This document shows, piece by piece, positions 1 to 8,778 of a DNA stretch of 64,000 nt. This stretch comes from Limanda limanda. Taxonomy: Eukaryota; Chordata; Actinopteri; Pleuronectiformes; Pleuronectidae. Both the position numbers and the translations under genes were made by a program. The stretch lies in the NCBI RefSeq assembly GCF_963576545.1, contig NC_083656.1:9041346-9105345 (forward strand), written 5' to 3'. The notes beneath the pieces are model-generated. The model was not told the DNA's origin. It searched no databases and was given only the letters and a program-made list of their open reading frames with translations. Numbering within the stretch: position 1 is the stretch's first letter; the number at the start of each line of letters is the position of its first letter.

Positions 1-846
1 CATAGTTGTTATCTCTCTCTCTCTCACACGCACACACCGACAAACAAACAGCAGAAAAAGATGACAGATCTCAGTTTTCACATGTCTCGACAAACCTTAG
101 ACATGAGTGTGTATTCATCAGAGGTTTCACATTATCCCTGCATAGTTTCACAATGTGCATTTAAAGTCAAACAAGCAAAAATCCAGCGCCCGACTTCTCC
201 CCTGTACTGATTTGACTCTTTAAAATGACAGAGGAAGCGTTCGCTGTGGTATCTAATCAGCTGCTACATATATAACATCCATACAGTGAGTAACCCCACC
301 CCCCTCTCTGGCTACATCCGCAGAGGAGCTTATGTTTAAACCCAATGCAATGAATTTTTTGTACAGATCCAAAATATCAAGATGCAGGAATTTTCATTTT
401 AACATTTTCCCATGTTTTCCCAGGAAATAATTCATGGATCTTGGTGGGAAAAAAAATCAGGCACGTTAGAGAACATATATCTATGCAGCTTGATGGCAAT
501 TTAAGGGAAATGAGGGGCGTTCCATACTGCATTCTTAGAAGGAGACAAAAAAACGAGTGAGCTCAGCCAGGGTCACGGCTTCCAGGCAAAACTGGGACGT
601 GGAGGTTTTCCAGACCGGTGTCTTGTCATGGGGACGAGCTGTTTTCAGTGGCTTTTCCATTTTTCATATCGTTATGTTAATATTACATTTTAAAGTTGAC
701 ATATTAAAATTCATAGTTTCGTCCAGTTTGTTTTGAGTTCAGTTAGATGCAGATTGCTGCTGGTTTGTTTGTGTTGCTCGTTGAGTCGTTGTCAGTCTCC
801 AGATAGTAAAGCTCGTCTATTTACAGCCAGCAAACCTCAGTATTGA
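1..846. other. 3' flank of dnajb12, no gene recognised
   Basis: The stretch lies downstream of the dnajb12 stop codon on the minus strand and probably holds its 3' UTR. I saw no AATAAA or ATTAAA on the minus strand here, so the transcript end is not located. A short CT run is at about 13-26. No open frame resembles a known protein. Confidence 0.4.
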
Positions 847-3800
847 TTAGGGAAACCTAGAGATGATAAGAAAACAATGAATGAATATGCAGTTGGCCTC
901 AGTACAAAGGTTTTCAGTTTGAATCTGGATACTTGTGTTGTGAATATGAAAGCAGCTCCAACCGTGTTGTGATGCCGTGATCTCGGACAGCTTGACGCAG
1001 CTCGGAGTGCGAGCCCTCTGCGCCCTTTGGTACAGATCCGAGTCTCCAAAGTAGCGAGCCCTGTATAACATGCCTTCCTCTGCAGGAAACGATTCATGAA
1101 AGACAGAAGAGAGGAGGGAGGTGATAAAAAAACAGAATATGTTTTTTAATCCTTCGCCCAGAACTGGCAGAACCAACAGTCAATATTCGCAGCTTAATAA
1201 AGATATCAGCCTGATTTGTTCTACTGGCACACATACTTTGTTGTTTCTCCTTCCAACAATTGTTGCGAAGGTTGGAAATGTAATCGTCCTCCACCGAACG
1301 CTCTAAATTCCTCCGATTCATCCCCGTAAACTCTTTGGAGAACTGATCCCCCACGTAATATGGCACCTTCAGGTGCTCGGTTAGCCTCTTCTGGGTGTAA
1401 CCTGCTGACCTGCACGAGGGGGAAAGGAAAAAAGTGTGAGCGATGCAACACGTGACCGGCGATGACAAGGTTGACCGGCCTGGCACCGTCTGTCTCTGTG
1501 AGGGCACTACTCTGATGATGATAACGGCTGGAGTACGGGCCAGAAACGACAGAAGTGTATCAGGGACACAGAGGCAGGAGAGAAACATGGAGAGAGGCCA
1601 GACACACGGAGCCAGCAATTCATGAGGAGGCGATATGGAACCGTTCTGTCCAAAACAAACAAGTCGCAATAGATCTGAGGCTGCAAAACAACTAGTAACA
1701 TGAAAACAAATCTATGAACCTGAGACATTTCAAATTGCTTTTCTTCAAAAACGGCATGAAATAGAACAATCAATGGTTTGAGTACACAGAGTACAGTGTG
1801 ACAGTGTTATTTCAGGGCAGGATTCAAACTCACGGCCTGAAGCTGAGGCTGTAGGGGGGGGTGTTGACCATGATCTGACTGAGCGCTGACACAATCACCA
1901 GGATGAGGATGGGCATGACCTGCACGAAGAGAGCGAGTCCCCCCTGCAGAGGAAACATGACATCATTCCAACCTCTCTCTGCTTTAAAAAAACAGGCACT
2001 TGAATATTGCAGAGGTAAAAAAAAAATCACAGATGACTCAAGGTCTCCCCCTGCTGGAAAATAGTCACATTACATCACGTCTGCAGGCTGCTGGAGCTAG
2101 AAAGGAAAACATCCAACTCACCTCTCGTGGTCGCTCTCGTCCCCTCTCTCTCCTTGGAGGACGCATCCTCCCGTTAGCATACACGCCAGCAGTACCTGGA
2201 TGAAGGTAGCACAAGTGGCACTTAACATACAGATCATAACCTCTTTAACCTGGAATGAAACTGTTTATAATGGTCGACAACACGTCTCCACTTCCTCCCA
2301 CTATCCAGAAATGACGCCAAAATGTTCTGTATATACAAAGAACGAACAATCGTGGGTCGTCTGTCAATGATGACGTTTCATCCCGTATTTAAAGCCTCAA
2401 ATAACAAATTTAAACCAAAATAAACACTTGGAGCAAAGTCTGTGTGATGAGAGCAACATTAAATTTGACTTTTTTGTTTGGTCCATCTATTAACATGGAG
2501 GAGGAAGGGTTAATGACCACCAGGGGACGATGGAGCCGTAATGTCGTCCATCTTGATTTACAGTCTCTGGTCTGAAAGCACACAGTGTAGCAGTGGCACT
2601 CACTTGACGGGTATCCTCCTCCGAAGAACATGTTGAAGAGGTCTTCAGGTGAGATGTCTGGCTCGAAGTTTCCCTGACTGGGTTCGTGTGTGGACGGATG
2701 TTGCCTCTCTTCTTCACACTGATCATACTGCTGCCGTTTGCCAGCGTTACTCAGGACGGCGTACGCGTTCCCGATAGCTTGTGGAAAGGAAAAACACAAA
2801 GTCAAATTGTGTTAGAGCATCACAGAGAACAGACTCTGATGATTGATGAACCCCAGTTTCGTGCATGTTACCTTTAAAAGCCTCTGTGGCCCCTGGGGCG
2901 TGGTTCTTGTCTGGATGGAATTTCAAAGCAAGTTTTCGATACGATCGTTTCAGTTCGTCCTCAGGCGCGTCTTTCTCCACCCCGAGGGTTTCATAGAAGT
3001 CTTTGCATTGTTTTATCCTGTGAAGAAAACACATCACATCAGATTCCATATAAACGGAGAACATATACCCGGAGAGTAGACTCGGTATCAGTCAGTCTGA
3101 CCTCCTCACGGCTTCCAGCTGATCGGCCGTGTAGGGTTTGGAGGCGTCTGAGGGTTTTTGTTCAGGTCTGGCATCTTCACCGGGGGTCTGCCGCTGTCGA
3201 GGCCCCGAGCGCCCACTAAAGTCTGAGTGGCCGCCTGCTCTGGGTGTGAATCCATTCTTCGCTATCAGGTCCAGCAGCACTGGAACCAACACAAAAGCAC
3301 CATTGTGAGGATTCAAATATATGCAGGCATCCAACACACTTGCATAGAGAGATAAAAACAGAACGATATTTCCTGTTTTGATCTGGTCAGATTAACCAGG
3401 ATGGTCCAGAAACACTTTAAGGGTAAATACCATGAAATATCAGAAACTGTGGCAGCCTCAGCAATCTAATATTAATAATGTGTTGTAGGTTTCTTTGACT
3501 GTGGATTATGTGTAAGTCAAATCTATATATTCATACAATCAACATTTTTTTGTGTGTACTACTTCTGCCTTTGTTTCCTCCCAAGTCCAAACACATGCGG
3601 ATTGGGGGATGGGTTAATTGGATAATCGACTTCTGCCGTTGTGAGGACATAAGACAGACTTTGCTGAGTGAGGACATTCTGGGTAAGAGGACATTTGGGC
3701 TGGTCCTCCCATTTTAGCACACATTCGTTGAACAGCTGCAGGATCCAGGTTTGGTTTAAAGGTTGTGTGTGTAATTGTGAGTGAGTGTGAGTGTGTGTAG

Positions 3801-4581
3801 GCCTACTTGTGTCTCATTGCAGCCTCCCTCTTGCTCTGGAGCTTTAGTGTGTGTGTAGGCAATTGTGTATACATTTAAAACTCAATAAACACAGTACACA
3901 TATGTTACATATACTAATATAAACATGTACATTGTACATATTTTGTATCTTTTGTGGTTCCTTGTGTTTATACTGTATTTCTTACATAATTATTACCTTT
4001 AGTGAGTGTATTCCTTTTTTTTGCTGCTGCTGCAACACGGTTTATTCCACAGTGGTGGGACCATTAAAAGATCATCTCATCTCATCTTATCTCATGTAAT
4101 AACACAACTGGCTGTATGTCTTGCCCTGTAACTGACTTTCTAGGTTTAGCTTTCTAATAAAAACCAGCAGCCAATAGCAAAGTGACACCACTGACTCCCT
4201 GTGTACTGTTTCATGTACAGTGAACCACCACCAGGGTCCTATCATGGTAGATGTACTTCAACAGCCCATCTGCTGGGACTGCAGCTAGGGGGGGTCTACG
4301 CGAGGCCCCGGCTCCTCCGGGACGATGCAGGTGATGATGCTGCAGGTGATGATGCTGATGCTGCTGCTGCTGTGCACCCCCCTATCCCCCTCCCTCCCCA
4401 GCTCCCCCCCTGATTCCCTTTTACTCCAGCTCGGCCATTTTGACTCACCCCTGGCCTTCTCGGTCGGGAACAGCCTCTGCGCCTTCTCCAGGAACCGCTG
4501 CGCCTTCTCCGGCTGCTCGTCGCTCAGCGCCGCGGTGGCGATGTCGATGCAGCGCTCCGCCTCGTCCCGGTTCACCTCCAT
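847..4581 (-). CDS. dnajb12: DnaJ homolog subfamily B member 12 (ER-membrane Hsp40)
   Basis: Tail-anchored-type J-protein of the ER membrane; the family recruits cytosolic Hsc70 and works with ER quality-control ligases on membrane-protein degradation. Eight coding exons on the minus strand join in phase: 4581-4449, 3279-3102, 3017-2872, 2777-2604, 2195-2122, 1943-1834, 1409-1237, 1079-847, giving 406 residues. The N-terminus ([15 protein letters not shown]) and the J domain beginning near residue 105 ([11 protein letters not shown]), with the HPD motif at 138-140, match DNAJB12. A Gly/Phe-rich part ([15 protein letters not shown]) follows, then one hydrophobic segment at about 238-261 and the conserved C-terminal domain ([19 protein letters not shown]). 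The family normally ends at about residue 369 here (ASQHG); a TGG codon stands where a stop is expected and 37 extra residues follow. DNAJB14 is the paralogous alternative, but the N-terminus favours DNAJB12. Exon 5 is Arg/Pro-rich and diverged. Confidence 0.93.
2260..2564. mobile_element. MITE-like repeat, copy A (in a dnajb12 intron)
   Basis: The left end (ACTGTTTATAATGGTCGACA) and the reverse complement of the right end (ACTGTAAATCAAGATGGACG) are similar, so the unit has degenerate terminal inverted repeats. The internal words 'tctccacttcctcccac' and 'taacatggaggagg' recur in a second copy at 50259-50685. No coding capacity. It lies between coding exons 4 and 5 of dnajb12. Confidence 0.55.
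3840..4100 (+). repeat. LINE-like 3' tail with ATCTC repeats
   Basis: The end reads 'tgctgctgctgcaacacgg ... ccacagtggtgggaccattaaaagatc' and then repeats of atctc/atctt. This is the form of a truncated fish non-LTR retroelement 3' end that finishes in a short tandem repeat. Related tails in the opposite orientation are at about 37481-37530 and 57318-57370. It lies in dnajb12 intron 1. The clade cannot be assigned. Confidence 0.45.
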
Positions 4582-4880
4582 CGCAGCAGCAGCAGCGGCA
4601 GAGAAGCGGAGCAGCAGTAAATACAGGCGCCTGCTGATGCCGTCATGTGGATGCTGCGGAATCGGATCCCGTCGGCCGGTGACATGAAGCCGTCAGAGCC
4701 GTGATGCTGCAGCTGGAGTCTGGAGCCTCTGGAGATCCGTTCGAGCCCTGGGTGCGCGATGTGATGACAGCGTCCGCTCCCTGCGCCGCCTCGTCTCTCC
4801 ACTAGATGGAGACAAACCGCTTGTTTTCAGAGGAGCCCTCCGATTGGTCCGTGAGGAGTGAATAGGTGTGAGCAACAACC
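4440..4880 (-). promoter_or_regulatory. CpG-rich dnajb12 promoter / first exon
   Basis: CpG-dense DNA surrounds the dnajb12 start codon and continues upstream on the minus strand, with GCA/CAG triplet runs just upstream of the ATG (about 4582-4610). This fits a CpG-island promoter of a housekeeping gene. 'gattggtccg' near 4842 contains ATTGG, an inverted CCAAT box. The transcription start is not fixed by sequence alone. Confidence 0.45.
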
Positions 4881-5343
4881 ATAGGCAACAACACGAGTTT
4901 TTCTTCTTGGTTAAGTTTTTATTTCAAATAAAAATATAAAACATGCAACAAATGCAACAAGTAAATCCCTGAGTAGGAGCAATTCAAAACATATTGAGTC
5001 CTTTCCCCTTTTTCATTAAAACCTCACGCCACCTGAACAGTTTTTTCCCCATGGCAGTGGGGCTCACAATGACTCTGCCCCCCCCTCGCACATAATTTAT
5101 CTCAATTCTTACTGTATATATTATTGTTCTTACTGTATATATTGTTGTTTTGTTTTTATGTACAGTGGCAATTTCAAATATTTCCAATATATGCAACTGT
5201 TCAGTTTACTAAGAGGTTAACTTAGTTTAACCTCAGTTGACAAGTCACCAGAGTTACTTTTAAACACAACACACACACACAGCTGTTTTCCTTGTTAATG
5301 AATATTAACGGTCACCGCCTATTCCAGAAAATCTCTGCACCTT
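4881..5343. other. AT-rich intergenic spacer
   Basis: AT-rich DNA between the head of dnajb12 and the repeats ahead of scd. It contains duplicated 'actgtatatatt' words (about 5112 and 5140) and a short CA run (about 5268-5281). No supported gene. Confidence 0.4.
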
Positions 5344-5537
5344 AGCACTGTATGTGCATAACTCTCTCACTGTATATATTGTTTTGTTTTATATTGTTTT
5401 ATATATATTTATATATATGTAAATATTGTTGTTTAATGTCTGATTGTTATTTATGTGCACCAACCACACCAAGGCAATTTCCTGTATGTGAAAATATACT
5501 TGGGAAAAGGATTTTGATTCTGATTCTGATTCTGATA
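5344..5537 (+). repeat. GATTCT-tailed retroelement 3' end, copy 1
   Basis: An AT-rich body is followed by 'gcaccaaccacaccaaggca', 'tacttgggaaaagg' and a terminal (gattct) array. The same order of motifs recurs at 6835-7106, so both are truncated 3' ends of one non-LTR-like retroelement family. Confidence 0.5.
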
Positions 5538-6116
5538 GTTCATGAAACCGTTATGTGAAATGTTCCAACTTTTCATTCCTAACTGTTTCATCTCGTCTAA
5601 TATTTTTCTCCGTTTTTTGTGTTTCTTTCAGGTCTTTTTGATTTTTATTAAACTCACTAAATGTTAACAGCCATTTCAAACCACAACAGACTCTGCTGTG
5701 TCTGAACTGTACACAGGCCCCAGGGCCCGGATCAACCCATGACTCAGTTAAAAGACTGTTTACACCATTTAGAACAAATAGTAAGGTTAACGGTGGTCTT
5801 TATTGTCCCTTGTTATTTGGTTTTCAAACAGTCTTCACAAACCAAGAAGTTATTACAGAGCCTTGAGTCTGTAATTCCACACTTGAATGAAAATCATTCA
5901 CGTTCCTTTTTTTTAGTAGAGATTCTGTACAATTTGTAAAATAAAGAGAGAGGAAATTTTGACACATAGAGCTGTTCAGGCTTAGTCTCTGATCATGTGA
6001 CAGAAGTTTGGTGGTGATAGAACAATGCACAGTGGAGTTATGACTCGTCTCCTTTGGCGAAGGTTGAACCTTCGCCGTACCTCAATGTTTACAAGGTTTG
6101 AGGAAATGTCACAATT

Positions 6117-6154
<38 letters not shown>
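5538..6154. other. Spacer with a 21-bp palindrome and a GA repeat
   Basis: No gene. It holds the perfect inverted repeat GGCGAAGGTT-G-AACCTTCGCC at 6055-6075 and a (GA)n microsatellite at about 6119-6152. Confidence 0.5.
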
Positions 6155-6155
<1 letters not shown>

Positions 6156-6742
6156 CACCTTTGAAAGACATCAAAGATTCCTTTGACCTATGACCACTGA
6201 CATTGTCACTGCAGGAGCTGTTGGTTGACGGCTAAACATCAAAGGATGCATGGTCCTTGAATGTCCGAGATATAGAACATTGTGTTTCGATAGCGTGTAA
6301 TCAAACTTTGACGCCACGCCACGGTCATATGAAATATGAAAACTCGATCTGTGAGGTAGGTTTTATTTCAATCTTGTTTAGATGACACTCATCTCAAGTT
6401 GAAGTTGATCTGATGAAAGCTCTAGGACATGTTTGCAAAAATTGCTAGTTTTTCATAATGCTCCTTGAGACTGTGTTGTGCGTCAGACCAGGATACACCT
6501 GTGTATCAATTTTTCGTGAAAATCGGTCAATGGGAACTCAGGGGCTGCCTTCCAGGGGGCGCTGTTGAGCCTTTTGCCACGCCCATTTAAAATTTCTCCA
6601 CAATACGTAAATTCTCACCACTAAACGTTGGTAACAATTTGAGCCTGTTAAAGCCCTCCAAAAGACTTTTCATTTGCCTGAAAGAAAATAATAATAATCC
6701 TTACAATTTCCATAGGGCTTCCACTGTTCGGTGCTCGGGCCC
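6155..6742 (+). mobile_element. GTGCTCGGGCCC-ended TIR element, copy 1 (left end missing)
   Basis: It shares many words, in the same order, with 31496-32213: 'gcgtgtaatcaaactttgac', 'gatgacactcatctcaa', 'cggtcaatgggaac', 'ttaaagccctc', 'atccttacaatttc', and the right end 'gtgctcgggccc'. The left terminal repeat seen in copy 2 is not visible here, so the copy is 5'-truncated or diverged. No coding capacity. Confidence 0.6.
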
Positions 6743-6834
6743 TTATTATCAGAGAGCCTCTTTTTATTGTGACTCTTATTCCGCACCCAAGTGTCAATTC
6801 TTTGTTACATTAACACACATAACATAACAGTATA

Positions 6835-7106
6835 TTGCATATTGCACATCCCCATTTCTCTCCTGCTTTGCATTTTACTTTTTATTTAACTTTTTATATC
6901 TTGTATTTATTTGTTTTTGCATTTTACTCTTTATTTAACTTTTATGTCTTGTATATATATTTGTATATATTACTTCTTTCTTATGGGAAGTACTTATTGT
7001 GTTTTTATGCTTTATGTTAAATGTATGCACCTTTTCACCAAAGAAAATTCCAGGTAGGTAGGTGTAAACCAACTTGGCAATAAATCCTTTCTGATTCTGA
7101 TTCTGG
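6835..7106 (+). repeat. GATTCT-tailed retroelement 3' end, copy 2
   Basis: An AT-rich body leads to 'gcaccttttcaccaaagaaaat', 'aacttggcaataaatcc' and 'tgattctgattctg', parallel to 5344-5537. The pattern is common at 3' ends of fish non-LTR retroelements, and the GATTCT tail is probably part of the element. Confidence 0.5.
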
Positions 7107-7199
7107 GGGGTTTGCTGAAGCGGTTCTATTTACTTGTTTTCACCCAGCACCTATAGATCACGTGTGTCTACATAGGAGTTTAACATATCACTGTGGGGA

Positions 7200-7560
7200 T
7201 GTTCTGTGTTTGCATTGGTGGGGTGAGGGTGACGTGCCACAGCTGTGTTCTCCCTGTGGGCGGGCAGAGGTTTCCTGTACGAGCGGCAACTAGAACAGCC
7301 AGTCCCCCCCCCCACACACACATACACGTCTCAGTGCCACATGATTACTCATTTGTACTAACGCTCCAGATCAACGCGGGATCGAACCCACGGTGAAGTC
7401 GCAACGGGTCTAGACAGCGGTGCAGCTGCTGCCGCCGCGCGGAGGTAAATATACATCTGGCAGCAAATGAATAAAAAGGTGAACAGCAGATAAACAGGCA
7501 GCCAATCAGAAGCCGGCGCTGAGGCGAGCACTGCGCGCTGATTGGCTGCTCGCACCTCCA
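7200..7560 (+). promoter_or_regulatory. scd upstream region with CCAAT and SRE-like motifs
   Basis: Two NF-Y type boxes in opposite orientation flank the presumed start: CCAAT at 7502-7506 and ATTGG at 7541-7545. Further upstream, 7218-7227 read on the minus strand is CTCACCCCAC, one base from the classical sterol response element ATCACCCCAC, and it abuts another ATTGG (7214-7218). Scd genes in vertebrates are SREBP/NF-Y targets, so the arrangement is plausible; binding is inferred. Confidence 0.4.
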
Positions 7561-7706
7561 GCCCCGGCTCCCATTGATTCGAGCTTCTCTCTCCCCCTCA
7601 GAGCTGCTGGAGCCCCGCGTCCCACTCGCCAGGCTGTCCCGTGTCCTCCGCTCCCTCCTCCCGGTGAAAGAGACAAACTGCACCCCCACTCGTCTGTCTT
7701 CTTTCG
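7561..7706 (+). other. Probable non-coding first exon of scd
   Basis: A GC-rich stretch ends at a strong donor (TTCG|GTGAGT, intron from 7707). An acceptor at 7985-7986 (cacag) lies 25 bases before the scd ATG. This gives a 5' UTR exon and a 280-bp intron. The 5' boundary is approximate. Confidence 0.45.
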
Positions 7707-8011
7707 GTGAGTTGCTCTTCTTTTCTCCCTCTCCGCTGCTCATCCCTCCGTTTTTCCCCACAGGTGTAACATCTGCGTTACGCAACCGCCGGCGAGTGTC
7801 GTCAGAGAGAAGTGAGGAGCATCATCGCCACATCCACGCAGCTAGCTAGCTAACCTGGCTAGCGGGGATAATAACAACAATAACGATTTAAAGATGGACG
7901 CTTTTATTGTAGCACAATGTGTGGATGGTGTGTGAGGCTCCACCGACGTTTCTCTCTCTCTCTCTCTCCCCTCCTCCGTGTCACAGCATCGCCCCACCAG
8001 CCGCAGCCACC

Positions 8012-8391
8012 ATGACGGAGGCGGAGGCTTTGGAGAAGAAGCCGCTGCAGCAGAGGGGCACGTCCGGGAACAGCGGTACCACCAGCAACGTCCCCCCGGA
8101 GCCCCCCAGGGAAGACGGCGTGGACCACACGTACAAAGAGAGCGAGGGGCCCAAACCCCCCCGGGTCATCGTGTGGAGGAACGTGGTCCTGATGACCGTC
8201 CTGCACCTGGCGGCCGCGTACGGCTTCCTGCTCGTCCCCTCAGCATCCCCCCTGACCTTGCTCTGGTGTGAGTGACCAACACGTCTTCTACCTGTTACTG
8301 TGGGGGGGCGGAGGGGGGGCCAGTGGGGGCTTTCATTCTCCCAGTTATGTATCCGTGTAACATCGTCTCGGCTGTTATGTCAGCAGCCCTG

Positions 8392-8468
<77 letters not shown>

Positions 8469-8689
8469 GCATGCAACAACATGGTCGCTTACATCAGTAA
8501 CAGGCCCTCGCTGGTAATTGACTATCCTCGCCATGTTTTTGTGAGTGAATGGTAATTTTCACTCTCTCTCTCCTGTGTCGAGAGAGAACATGTTGATCTT
8601 TCTATCAGAGAATAAGAAGTGCGATGGAAAGATTGGCAGTGTTTCACATCCCCGGTGCTGTGGAATGGCCTGTCTCTCTTTCTGTCTCT

Positions 8690-8778
<89 letters not shown>

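Noticed and set aside
4325..4687. Plus-strand open frames (up to 120 aa) over the dnajb12 first exon
   Set aside because: They are the antisense of a GC-rich true exon and its flanks; the protein is low-complexity and resembles nothing.
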